64,000 nt of DNA, taken from assembly GCA_017521425.1 (NCBI GenBank), contig JAFXCQ010000024.1, forward strand, positions 1-64,000, written 5' to 3'. The notes under the pieces were generated by a model. That model was not told where the DNA came from. It searched no databases and saw only the letters and a list, made by a program, of their open reading frames with translations. Source of the stretch: Clostridia bacterium (lineage in GTDB: Bacteria > Bacillota > Clostridia > Oscillospirales > Acutalibacteraceae). Every line of letters starts with the position of its first letter. Within the stretch, counting starts at the first letter, position 1. Of this stretch, positions 43,623 through 52,750 are shown one piece after another. The translations under genes and the position numbers were made by a program.

Positions 43623-44342
43623 TCAAAACACAAATTTTAAATTCAAATCTTTTAAAATGCCCACAGCATTTTTTAATAGTTCTTTGTTTTCCAAAATATT
43701 TTTTTCATGAGTATAAACAATAAGAATCTCTTTATTCCAAACCGCAAACACTTTTTCAATTTCTTTTTTTAAGTCCTTTTTGTCATAAAATTCAACACGT
43801 ATATCTGTTTTTCTGTATTTTATACCATCTTTAAGAAGACATTTACTATTTAAAGAATATTCTTCTGAGCACGACAAAATATAAGAAGCATCATTTATAC
43901 CTAATAATTCTCTACTTTTATCTTCTCTGCACAAAAGCTCATTTACACCAATATCCTTCAACAAGCTGATACATTTTTCATTGCAGATATACCTATGTAA
44001 TCTTAATCTTTTTGCAAAAATTGAATCTGGAATATTTTTATAAAAATCACTAAATTGTTTATTAAATAAAGCTTCATTAAAATCAGAAAAAGTTCCATGG
44101 TATCCAACACGGATAAACCCACTTTTTTGAATTTCATTCCAATATTCTGCTGGTACTTGTTTCACAAAAAACTCATTCGAATAGTTTTCATAGCAATATA
44201 AAGTAAATACTGCTCCAAATTCAACATTCAATTCTTTCAGGAATTTAAAAAACTCAACATCGAATACAGATTTTGGATGAGCTTCTATCAACTCTATAAA
44301 CGAGTATATCACATCATCAACAGACAAATGAACACTATTCAT
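43623..44342 (-). CDS. Polysaccharide-deacetylase-like (NodB-fold) protein
   Basis: A 239-residue protein. HLSVDDVI at residues 5-12 resembles the TFDDG metal motif of NodB deacetylases, FGAVFTLYCY (near 40) fits strand two, and VGYHGTFSDF (near 74) supplies a motif-2-like His. The full HxxxH motif is not clear, so activity is not assured. Similar divergent deacetylase-like proteins occur in O-antigen and other surface-glycan loci. It starts 2 bp after the radical SAM stop. Family assignment is moderate. Confidence 0.6.
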   Translation of the reverse strand: MNSVHLSVDDVIYSFIELIEAHPKSVFDVEFFKFLKELNVEFGAVFTLYCYENYSNEFFVKQVPAEYWNEIQKSGFIRVGYHGTFSDFNEALFNKQFSDFYKNIPDSIFAKRLRLHRYICNEKCISLLKDIGVNELLCREDKSRELLGINDASYILSCSEEYSLNSKCLLKDGIKYRKTDIRVEFYDKKDLKKEIEKVFAVWNKEILIVYTHEKNILENKELLKNAVGILKDLNLKFVF

Positions 44343-44344
44343 AA

Positions 44345-45682
44345 CTAACTTAAATACGGAATATCTACAATGCTTACAATTTCAGCATCTGTTTCTTTTT
44401 CTATTTGGGGTTTTATTTGAGCGAAATCTGAAAATGATGTAACTATAATAATTCTCTCGTTGTTTTCTTTACCAAAGAACTTATCGGATATATTGTCTTT
44501 GAGCCATTTTGTAAATTCGTTATCTTCATATAATTCAATTTTTTTGTTAATGCTTATATCTGAAAGATATGCTTCAAATACAGCTTTAAACTCAACAGGT
44601 GGTTCGATACCACTTGAAAGTGCCATCATAGCATCTGCAAATATTTTTTCTGGTTCTGTATATTGCTTATGATTTTCACACACCTTAACACTATAAATAG
44701 TTTTATACGGTTCCTTTACCCATTCTGTACCATCTGGCAATACACGATTACGAAGTTCGATATATTCAGGTGATTTTATATCTGGAACAGCACCTGCATG
44801 ACAATCAAAAACATGGCTATTAAAGCAGTGTGGTAATGAACAAAAATGTCCTCGTGGCACAAAGTGTATAGGCTCTTCTACATTTTCAAAAATGTATTGA
44901 ACTGTTTTAGCATCTCTGTAACATTGCTTTAGACGACCTGTGCCAAGGTCTAAATTAAACGACCATACACCACCATAGCAAAAATGAGCTTTTCTGTTTT
45001 GTCCCCAGGTTGCCTGACGATAATCAAATAAGGCTGATTCAAACTGACTCCATACTTTTATATGCTCGTCCATTGGCATTTCTGTAAGATGTCTGATGTC
45101 ATTGGTCGTATTTGCCCTTGGGTCAGTCAAATGACACAAAACACCAAATTCTTTCATACATACCTGCTTTATTTCATCTATAAGTGCGACATTACTATCA
45201 GAAGCAACAAGCTCCACAGTAAGTGAAAGTCCCGCTTTATGTGCATTATGGACATTTCTGAAATATTTTTCGAGCAAATTTTTCTTTTTCAACTCGATGT
45301 AATGAAAAGAAAATTTCAAAAAAATGCGTGAACGCATTTCGTAGTCAAGATTGTATAAGTATTCCAATGATTTTGTTACTGTACCATTTGTAACAATTGA
45401 TACAAAATGACCATCCTTTAATAACAACTCAACAAGTTCAAGAAGCTGTGGGTGCAAAAATGTTTCGCCATTACCACACAAATTTATACTGCAAATGCCA
45501 CCCATACGCTCTTTACTTAACCCCGCTGCCATTTGTTCAACCGGATATTTAAATAATGTGTATTTTTCTGGGCCCTTACCATCTATTGCACGCCATTGAC
45601 CAACAGTACAGTAGTCACACTGGAAATTACAAAGATTAACCGGAACATGACAATCTATAAATCTTTTTATTTTATACAACAT
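44345..45682 (-). CDS. Radical SAM protein in a surface-glycan operon
   Basis: A 445-residue protein with the [4Fe-4S]-SAM motif C18-x3-C22-x2-C25 (LCNFQCDYC) followed by a TIM-barrel-type core (NLCGNGETFLHPQLL is the GGE-like motif, then IVTNGT). A later Cys cluster (HFCYGG, LKQCYRD, HFCSLPHCFNSHVFDC, about residues 235-300) may bind an auxiliary SPASM/Twitch-like cluster. The start ATG 45682 lies in the end of the pyruvyltransferase gene (11-bp overlap); GTG 45688 is less likely. It may modify a sugar or a head group; the reaction is unknown. Confidence 0.85.
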   Translation of the reverse strand: MLYKIKRFIDCHVPVNLCNFQCDYCTVGQWRAIDGKGPEKYTLFKYPVEQMAAGLSKERMGGICSINLCGNGETFLHPQLLELVELLLKDGHFVSIVTNGTVTKSLEYLYNLDYEMRSRIFLKFSFHYIELKKKNLLEKYFRNVHNAHKAGLSLTVELVASDSNVALIDEIKQVCMKEFGVLCHLTDPRANTTNDIRHLTEMPMDEHIKVWSQFESALFDYRQATWGQNRKAHFCYGGVWSFNLDLGTGRLKQCYRDAKTVQYIFENVEEPIHFVPRGHFCSLPHCFNSHVFDCHAGAVPDIKSPEYIELRNRVLPDGTEWVKEPYKTIYSVKVCENHKQYTEPEKIFADAMMALSSGIEPPVEFKAVFEAYLSDISINKKIELYEDNEFTKWLKDNISDKFFGKENNERIIIVTSFSDFAQIKPQIEKETDAEIVSIVDIPYLS

Positions 45683-47003
45683 AATCACTCTCTTCGATTA
45701 TAATTTCTGTCAACATTTTAAACTCATCTAAAAACTTCCCCGTGTCAAGTTTTAAATAATCAACGTTAAGCTTCGATTTAAGAAGTTGTGCTAAATCCCC
45801 TTTTTCAATAACATCTGTAAAAGTGATGCACGAAACATCCTTTAACCAGGTTTCGTATAATTCAGATGTCTTACCATAGGAATTATCAAAAACTACACAC
45901 GGTGTATTTGTAATAGCAGAAAAAACCATACCATGAAGTCGGTCAGTTATTATAAGCCTTTGTGACGAATATAAATCAAGAATACTTTTTATTCTATCGC
46001 TTCTTGTAATGTTCTCATCAGCAGGTAAATGAGTTATAGTTTTCACTTCTTGTTCAAGTAACGAAGATACATCATAAATATCTTTATGGTATTCATCACT
46101 TATGTACTGTTCCTTGTCATTTCTGAGGACAATGCCTATGCCCTGCCTTTGTTTATTACTTTCTGAATACTTCAAAGTAAGCACTATATCTGGAAGAAGC
46201 AAACATTTACAATTATATGAGTTAGTAACAAAATCATAGCTCTGTTTATCTCTGGTACAAATCACTAAATGTTTATGTGCATTATATATCCTCTGTGATT
46301 TTTCAAAGTATTCTTTTTCTTCCTCGCTATCGCCATAAAATACCGATTGTGGAAAAACTACAACAAGATTTTCAGGAAATTTAATTAGTATATCGCGCAA
46401 TATTTCTTCACAGAATCTCCAGAGCGATCCTAAATTACCGCCACCCTGAAACATTAAAATATCATTTTTCTTAATATATTTTGAAAGTTCAGTCAGTGCA
46501 TCAGGATGACACATATGTGAGCCTATTTCATAAAACTCACCAAAATTTTCGGTGATATAAATTTGTTCAGCGAATGCAATAGCCTGGTCACCTAAATTCA
46601 TATAATCGGGTGTATTAAGTAAGAAAATACGCGGTTTTTCATCTTCTGCTCTAAATTGTGTAAAATCAAAATCAGTTGAAATTATTGTCCATGCGTACCA
46701 TTCTATATTTAAAGAATCCAGCATTTTTCCTGTAGAAAGATAATCTGACAAAGTAATTACAACAACGATCTCTGACGGTGTGTTTTTCAACGCATCCACA
46801 TTAAATATTTCAAATTGAAGTTCATTGGTTTTAATATAAGTGCCTGTTTTTTTACTGTCCATATCAACAAAAAAACTAACCTGTGGCAAAAACTCTGAAA
46901 ACTTTTCATTGTCAAGCATATGCTGTGCATTTACTCCCGCACCATAGCAAATGATTTTTTTGTTTTTTGCACTATTTCTTAAATCAGATAAACTTGCTCT
47001 CAT
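45672..47003 (-). CDS. Polysaccharide pyruvyl transferase family protein
   Basis: A 443-residue protein. The N-terminal ~120 residues look like a Rossmann-type domain (IICYGAGVNAQHML near 16, IVVVITLSDY near 80). Residues about 125-440 are the PS_pyruv_trans domain, with NLGDQAIAFAEQ (near 137), MFQGGGNLGSL (near 184) and the ITDRLHGMVFSA motif (near 355). These enzymes transfer pyruvate from PEP to a sugar as a ketal. The extra N-terminal domain is unusual. 22 bp downstream of the 886-codon gene. Confidence 0.9.
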   Translation of the reverse strand: MRASLSDLRNSAKNKKIICYGAGVNAQHMLDNEKFSEFLPQVSFFVDMDSKKTGTYIKTNELQFEIFNVDALKNTPSEIVVVITLSDYLSTGKMLDSLNIEWYAWTIISTDFDFTQFRAEDEKPRIFLLNTPDYMNLGDQAIAFAEQIYITENFGEFYEIGSHMCHPDALTELSKYIKKNDILMFQGGGNLGSLWRFCEEILRDILIKFPENLVVVFPQSVFYGDSEEEKEYFEKSQRIYNAHKHLVICTRDKQSYDFVTNSYNCKCLLLPDIVLTLKYSESNKQRQGIGIVLRNDKEQYISDEYHKDIYDVSSLLEQEVKTITHLPADENITRSDRIKSILDLYSSQRLIITDRLHGMVFSAITNTPCVVFDNSYGKTSELYETWLKDVSCITFTDVIEKGDLAQLLKSKLNVDYLKLDTGKFLDEFKMLTEIIIEESDYVV

Positions 47004-47025
47004 ATTTCACCCACCATTCAATTTA

Positions 47026-49677
47026 TTATTTAAAGATTATATTGTTAATTTCATCAGTTAATTTTATTGCTCCGAAATAATTCAAATGGTTAGCATCGAA
47101 AAAATAATTCCGCTTATACATTATTTCAGAAATTTTTTTGAAATCCAATAATTCAAAGGCAAATTTTCCACCAAGCTTTTCAACTATTTCATAGAATAAC
47201 TTTTTATGCTTTAAAAGTTGTGGAGCATCCTTTGCCTCTACCTCCACAAATTTTGGTAAAACAGTTAAATAAATCTTTATTTCAGGATTAATTTCAACTA
47301 ATAATCTTAATAATCGCTCTAAATATTCTACATTTCTCTTAACTGTTTTATCAAAAATCTGAACTACATTTGACCTATCGTATTTATAGGCTTCAATTTG
47401 CTGGTCAGTTACAATACTCTTTCTCTTACTCAAATCAGCAAAAACTGATGCAAAACCTGCATAATTATCTAATTCATACACATCTGCAAAATTCACAGAC
47501 CATTGAGCAACATTAACTTCATTTAAACCATCAAATTTCAAATTTTCAATTCTTTCAACATAGGCTGAATACTCACCTTTATAATTCTTATTCTCTGCAA
47601 AATTGTGAGCGTCAAGATTATATCCGCCAAAGTTCAAATATTTAAGAGCAGAAGTAGACATTGATGTATCAAAACTAAAATAGTTATAGTCGTGTAAATC
47701 AACTATTGCATATTTTAAATTTTTGAGTTTCTCGTAATAGTTTTCGTAACAATATTCAAGAGTTTTAAGATTGTAATAAATATCCTGTGAAGAAACAGCA
47801 AGATTACAAAAATCCGCCTTCAATTGAGATGGTATTATACCAACCTCTACATTACTCAAGCCTAAAATCACGCCATCGTAAGTAGAGTGTGACGGATTAA
47901 GCATAATTCTGTCACAAACTCTTGATGGCAAGCTTGCTCTATAAAGCTGCCAGAACAAGATGATTTTTTCTTGCGAAACATACAATTCTCCTTTTAAAAT
48001 ATCAAGCGGAACATTAGAACTTTTATCCGTAATTACGAACAAATCAAATTGGTCCGGTGAAACGCTAAAAAGAGAAACGGTTTTATACCCGCTATTATTT
48101 CCGACAAATTCTTCAGCAAATGCAAATTCAACACCGTTTTTTTTGAATTGCTTAACACAAAGCTCACTATCTTTTACATTGCCAATAATCAATGCTGTTT
48201 TTGCAGGGTTAATTTCAAGCTCTTTATCTTCATTTTCTTCTTTAAATGCTTCTATAACCTGCTCTGCAACTCTCTCACCACATTTACCATCCGCTAATGT
48301 TAAATATTTCTCAACAAGCTCTTTTCTTTGTTCTGCCCACTCGTCAATACCAGCAGCAATTTTTTCTATAAAGTTAGATTTATCTTTTTTTACATACGCA
48401 AAAGGTAATAAAGACAAATCATAGAGGCCATCGTTGGTTGAACGTTTTTCACGATATATCGCAACCGGCTCAGTTGTAGTCATTAATACTGGTTTGTTTC
48501 TCAAAATATATTGGTCTATCATTGAACTAAGGCAAGAAATCATTGCATCAGAATAAACAAAAGCTGCGTCGTAAGTAGGTTCAGTATCTATCAACATATT
48601 TTCCGAATTAATAACCGAATTTTTTAATGCCTCAAAATCACTTTTGAATTCAGGATGATACAATTTTATAATAGTTTCTGTCATTGGGTGTGGTCGCCAT
48701 ATCATTGCAATTTTTTTATTTTTCTTAAAAATAGAAATAGTTTCATTGCATTTTTCAAAAAAGTCTTTAACATCTCTGTTCAAAGTAAAATGAGTATTAA
48801 AAAGGAATACTGTTCTTCCTTGAATCTTTGATTTCCACTCCTCAGGACAAGGTACATCTTTCTCTGTTAAATTTATAGAATAGTCCCATTTTGGAAGACC
48901 TGTAACCAATGAATTAGCACCTTTTTGAGAGCCAAAGCTTTCATAATGTAGCTTCATTATTTTTGATTGAGTCGCTATTTTCCAACAATATTGCTCTGCA
49001 TGAGATTTAAAAAACGAATAATAAACATCCGGGCTTGTATCCCTGTTTATTGTTCTCGCAGTATAATAAGGCAAATAAACAACTCTTGTATATTGTGCCA
49101 TATTTTCAGGCCAAAATTTTTCTATTGTACAACTTTCATAAGGCTGACTGAAGAATGTAATATCAGGCATTTTCCCTGCAAAATCATATTGGTCATAAGG
49201 AATATTCTCAATACCCATAGGTGTTAAGTAATCATTCAAAATTACATCACTTTTAACACTACCATCAGGCATTTTTACTGCTCTGAAAATAGGTTGTATT
49301 ACGACTTCTACCTCGCAATCATCACGATTTTTCATAGCATCATAAACACTTGCCATTGAATCCCATTTACCGGCAAGCTCTGCTACAAAAAGTATATGTA
49401 ATTTATATTTTGCCTTCGCTTTTATTTCATTTTCCAAATCAGCAATTTTATTATATATTTCAGGTAAATTCAAATTTTGAGAATTAAAACCGTTTGAAAG
49501 CTCAATTATCGATTCCAAATCTGTTAAATTATATTCTGCTAATGTAGAGTTGATTGATACAAGCATATCAAGACAACCCTCAACCAAATCTGCATTATTG
49601 TTTTCATACATATATGAAACTGCTTCTTTTAAAGTATTGCACATATCAAGCATTGATTTATAAACAGAAAATCTCAA
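47026..49677 (-). CDS. CDP-glycerol glycerophosphotransferase-like protein fused to an SGNH-like domain
   Basis: An 883-residue protein in three parts. Residues 1-90: helical lead. About 92-480: a teichoic-acid-type glycerophosphotransferase-like domain with AMIWRPHPM (the RPHP motif, near 325) and SDAMISCLSSMIDQYILRNKPVLM-like text (near 385, given here only as a site). About 490-883: a second domain ending DANHLNYFGAIKL, which resembles the SGNH/DltD-like block V (Asp-x-x-His), suggesting acyl or ester chemistry. TTG 49677 follows GAGGTG by 6 nt; GTG 49686 overlaps that site. It is first in the seven-gene glycan cassette. Individual domain calls are moderate. Confidence 0.75.
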   Translation of the reverse strand: MRFSVYKSMLDMCNTLKEAVSYMYENNNADLVEGCLDMLVSINSTLAEYNLTDLESIIELSNGFNSQNLNLPEIYNKIADLENEIKAKAKYKLHILFVAELAGKWDSMASVYDAMKNRDDCEVEVVIQPIFRAVKMPDGSVKSDVILNDYLTPMGIENIPYDQYDFAGKMPDITFFSQPYESCTIEKFWPENMAQYTRVVYLPYYTARTINRDTSPDVYYSFFKSHAEQYCWKIATQSKIMKLHYESFGSQKGANSLVTGLPKWDYSINLTEKDVPCPEEWKSKIQGRTVFLFNTHFTLNRDVKDFFEKCNETISIFKKNKKIAMIWRPHPMTETIIKLYHPEFKSDFEALKNSVINSENMLIDTEPTYDAAFVYSDAMISCLSSMIDQYILRNKPVLMTTTEPVAIYREKRSTNDGLYDLSLLPFAYVKKDKSNFIEKIAAGIDEWAEQRKELVEKYLTLADGKCGERVAEQVIEAFKEENEDKELEINPAKTALIIGNVKDSELCVKQFKKNGVEFAFAEEFVGNNSGYKTVSLFSVSPDQFDLFVITDKSSNVPLDILKGELYVSQEKIILFWQLYRASLPSRVCDRIMLNPSHSTYDGVILGLSNVEVGIIPSQLKADFCNLAVSSQDIYYNLKTLEYCYENYYEKLKNLKYAIVDLHDYNYFSFDTSMSTSALKYLNFGGYNLDAHNFAENKNYKGEYSAYVERIENLKFDGLNEVNVAQWSVNFADVYELDNYAGFASVFADLSKRKSIVTDQQIEAYKYDRSNVVQIFDKTVKRNVEYLERLLRLLVEINPEIKIYLTVLPKFVEVEAKDAPQLLKHKKLFYEIVEKLGGKFAFELLDFKKISEIMYKRNYFFDANHLNYFGAIKLTDEINNIIFK

Positions 49678-49757
49678 AATTAACACCTCAAAATATAATT
49701 ATACTCTATAATAATATTATTCTACGAAACCTAAAAAACTAAAGTAAAATAGGATGT

Positions 49758-49795
49758 AAAAAAGCGTGTAAATCAATTGATTTACACGCTTTTTA
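49758..49795 (-). terminator. Terminator before the glycan cassette
   Basis: A perfect palindrome with arms AAAAGCGTGTAAATCA and its complement (about 49760-49794), T-runs on both sides. It lies just after the stop of the gene at 49797 (minus strand) and insulates the cassette. Confidence 0.92.
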
Positions 49796-49796
49796 A

Positions 49797-50429
49797 TCAT
49801 TTTGCAAATTCTTTTTTATCTTCAATATCTAAAATAGTAACCTTTGCATCTTTAATGCAAGAAAGCCCCCCATTTGAAGATACTATTCCGACAACATCTA
49901 CCCAGTCACCTGTTTTTGGCATTTTATCCTTTTCAGACGCTTCACCTTCAAAAATAACCGCTGTTGAAACCTTATTCTCATCACCGTCAACATCAATATA
50001 TTTTCTATATATTAAATACTGCTCGGTGTTACCAATAGGAACAATTTCAAAAACACCCTGAATGTGAATTGTATTACCTTCAAAACAACCATACTCAAGG
50101 TGGCTATGCTCACCATGTGGTTGATATGAATGGAATATTGCTTCAGACCAATCTATAAACATTTCGTCGGTAACTTCAATATCAATTACGCTTTTATCGC
50201 TGTCAGTAACTTTTGCTGCTTCAATTGCGGCATCAACCTCTGCCTGAAAGCGTTCCGGGTAACTTTCAGTTTTAGCTGCACTGTAAATAAGAAATGACAC
50301 AAGTGCAATTATAAACACCAAAAGAAGACAACCGTTAAAAATCGTTACTTTCTTTTTAAATTCAGCATCTGCAATATTTGATTTTTCAGGTTTTGTTGTC
50401 TGTGGCTTTTTCTTTTTATTCTTTGCCAT
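49797..50429 (-). CDS. Membrane-anchored protein of unknown function (OB-like C-terminal region)
   Basis: A 210-residue protein. Lys-rich cytoplasmic N-terminus, one membrane helix at about residues 28-50 (TIFNGCLLLVFIIALVSFLIYSA without the flanks), then an outside domain with EVTDEMFIDWSEAIFHSY and a C-terminal GDWVDVVGIVSS-to-ILDI stretch that looks like an OB-fold strand pattern. ATG 50429 with GGAG 6 nt upstream is chosen over 50441. It is last in the GH4 operon, 42 bp after licH-like. Not recognised beyond this. Confidence 0.75.
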   Translation of the reverse strand: MAKNKKKKPQTTKPEKSNIADAEFKKKVTIFNGCLLLVFIIALVSFLIYSAAKTESYPERFQAEVDAAIEAAKVTDSDKSVIDIEVTDEMFIDWSEAIFHSYQPHGEHSHLEYGCFEGNTIHIQGVFEIVPIGNTEQYLIYRKYIDVDGDENKVSTAVIFEGEASEKDKMPKTGDWVDVVGIVSSNGGLSCIKDAKVTILDIEDKKEFAK

Positions 50430-50471
50430 AATACGCTCCAATAAAACGGTAACCCGTGTTTACTTTTTCTA

Positions 50472-51755
50472 TTAGTCTTTGAAGAACTGTGGAAGATATG
50501 CCTTGTGAGCTGCTTTCATTTCTTCATAGCAAGATTTTGCCTGAGCAAAGTCGCCACAAAGTGGGTGAAGCATAAGTGCATTAAGAGCATCCTCATCAGA
50601 GCCTTTAATAGCAGCCTCAACAGTATATTTCTCATAAGATTTAACTGTTCTCATAAGGCTTATAATGTGACGGTTGTTAAACTCTTCAATTTCTACTGGT
50701 TTTGCACCATCTGCACCAATAACTGCTGCAATTTCAACAATATCGTCATCATCCATAAATTTAAGAGTGCCATTGTTTTTGATGTTAACAACGTGAACCT
50801 CTTGCTTGTCATTTGCAATAGCATCAATAAGAGAAACTGCTGCAAGTGAATACTTGTAACCACCACGTTCTTCAAGAAGTGCAGGTTTAATAACAAGTTC
50901 GTTGTCACTGTAAAGTTCAAGAAGTTGTTCTTCAATTTCCATACAAACCTGAGCACGACTCTTTGAACCAGCTTTTAAGTGTTGTAATTTTGCCTGACGG
51001 CTGTAGTAATACTGAAGATATGATGATGGGAAGCCCTTACAAGCATTGAGGCACTCCATATCAAAGCCATCGTCGTGAATATTTTTCATAACTGTTGGTG
51101 CGAAATCATCATCAAAGATTTTGTCAATATTTTCAACACCATTCACTTTAACTGAAGTAATCCAGCTTAAGTGGTTAAGTCCTAAATATGTAATTTTTGC
51201 ATCCTCACCTACTGCTGCTTTAACATCATCAATCATAGCAATCGGAACATTGCAAAGACCCATTGTTTTTACATTTGTGTGGTTAATAAGAAATTCAGAA
51301 ATAATACCTGATGGGTTTGTGAAGTTAATAAGCCAGGCATTCGGACAAATTGCTTCAATTCTTTCTGCAATATGAGCCATAACAGGAATAGTTCTCAATG
51401 CTTTGAAGAAACCACCAATACCTGTTGTTTCCTGACCGATAAGGTCGTGCTTTAATGGAATTGACTCGTCAATATGACGACAAGGAAGCTTACCAACACG
51501 AATTTGTGTAACAACGAAATCTGCACCCTGCAATGCTAAATCAAGGTCATCTGTCATAACAACTTCGCAGTCGATACCGGCACTCTTGAGCATACGAACA
51601 CAAAGAGAACCAACTATTTCTCTTTTTCTTTCATCGATATCCATAAAAGCAACTCTTTTAAGTTTTAAAGAATCTTTTGCTTCTATAAATCCGTAAATAA
51701 GTTCAGGACAATATGTGCTACCTGAACCGATAACTGTAACATTGATTTCTTTCAT
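50472..51755 (-). CDS. GH4 family 6-phospho-glycosidase
   Basis: A 427-residue NAD- and metal-dependent glycosidase. The NAD loop VIGSGSTYCPELI (residues 6-18), LINFTNPSGIISEF (near 148), the metal Cys in MGLCNVPIAM (near 172) and GLNHLSWI (His near 202) are visible. Most like the 6-phospho-beta-glucosidase branch (CelF/LicH). GH4 uses an oxidation-elimination mechanism. Found with a sugar kinase and a Gfo/Idh/MocA oxidoreductase but without PTS genes, so the phosphorylated substrate may come from the kinase. Confidence 0.93.
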   Translation of the reverse strand: MKEINVTVIGSGSTYCPELIYGFIEAKDSLKLKRVAFMDIDERKREIVGSLCVRMLKSAGIDCEVVMTDDLDLALQGADFVVTQIRVGKLPCRHIDESIPLKHDLIGQETTGIGGFFKALRTIPVMAHIAERIEAICPNAWLINFTNPSGIISEFLINHTNVKTMGLCNVPIAMIDDVKAAVGEDAKITYLGLNHLSWITSVKVNGVENIDKIFDDDFAPTVMKNIHDDGFDMECLNACKGFPSSYLQYYYSRQAKLQHLKAGSKSRAQVCMEIEEQLLELYSDNELVIKPALLEERGGYKYSLAAVSLIDAIANDKQEVHVVNIKNNGTLKFMDDDDIVEIAAVIGADGAKPVEIEEFNNRHIISLMRTVKSYEKYTVEAAIKGSDEDALNALMLHPLCGDFAQAKSCYEEMKAAHKAYLPQFFKD

Positions 51756-51799
51756 TTATATCAGTCCTTTAAAATAATTATCAAATTACAAATAATAAA

Positions 51800-52735
51800 T
51801 TAGTCTTCTAATAACCAGTTAATACAACCTGTTACAGGTGCTGCTGTAAGCTTGATGAAGTTGAATTTTTTATTTGTTCTTTCGTGTAAAAGTTCACTCA
51901 TTCTGTTAATGTAAATATCAGAAGGAAGTTTTGTATGCATTGAACCTGAAAGAACAACGTTTACTGTGTCTTCATCGAACTGCATTTTCTTGATATGACC
52001 ACCAATGAAATCTGCACCGCGTTGTGCCATTTCTTCAATAACTTCGAGTGCCGCTTCGTCACCTTGATTTGCCGCTTCAAAGAAACTGCCAATAAGCACA
52101 CGAATAAATGCTTCACATTTTTCTTCATCTTCAATAATCTGTATTGAATCAAGAAGTGTTTCTCTGTCCTTAATACCAAGTTTTTCAGTAAGTAAAGCAG
52201 TAATTTTGCTTTCTCTCTTACCTAAACAAACATCATCATAAACAATTCTGAATGCTTCGTAAGCAACCCAGTGGCCATTACCTTTATCGCCCGAAAGACG
52301 GTCAAAGCCACCAATCTGAAGCATTTCACCGCGACTGTCAATTGAGTTACAGCAAGTACCTGTACCACAGTTATATCCTATACCAGCACCAGCCTTGCCA
52401 CCTGCTTTAATAACAATGAAGCCGTCATTATAAATTCTGAAATCTTTAAGACCGCGTTTTGTTAATTCTTTGCACATAGCGTCATGCTGATACGGGTGGT
52501 CAATACCTGCAAGTCCCATAAGCATTCCTGTAATATCGTCACGGGTTTTACCTGTTTTTTCTAAAAGTGCATCTACACCAGCGGTAATAATATCTGCCGC
52601 CTGTGGAAAGCTTCCTTCCATGTTTTCGTGGTTAGAAGCTGGACCTTCGTGAAGTTCCAACATATTTTTATTTTCATCAAAAAGTGCAAATGCGGTTTTT
52701 GTTCCGCCACCGTCAACACCAATATAAAATTTCAT
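51800..52735 (-). CDS. N-acetylglucosamine-kinase-like protein (BadF/BadG ATPase family)
   Basis: A 311-residue ASKHA-fold kinase: phosphate-1 loop GVDGGGTKTAFAL (residues 5-17), GLAGIDHP near 74, IGYNCGTGTCCNS (phosphate-2, near 120) and VVLSGSMHTKLPS (adenosine region, near 265). The eukaryote-like NAGK type phosphorylates GlcNAc or another amino sugar at C6. 44 bp before the GH4 gene and 15 bp after the oxidoreductase. Confidence 0.88.
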   Translation of the reverse strand: MKFYIGVDGGGTKTAFALFDENKNMLELHEGPASNHENMEGSFPQAADIITAGVDALLEKTGKTRDDITGMLMGLAGIDHPYQHDAMCKELTKRGLKDFRIYNDGFIVIKAGGKAGAGIGYNCGTGTCCNSIDSRGEMLQIGGFDRLSGDKGNGHWVAYEAFRIVYDDVCLGKRESKITALLTEKLGIKDRETLLDSIQIIEDEEKCEAFIRVLIGSFFEAANQGDEAALEVIEEMAQRGADFIGGHIKKMQFDEDTVNVVLSGSMHTKLPSDIYINRMSELLHERTNKKFNFIKLTAAPVTGCINWLLED

Positions 52736-52750
52736 AATTATTACTCCAGA

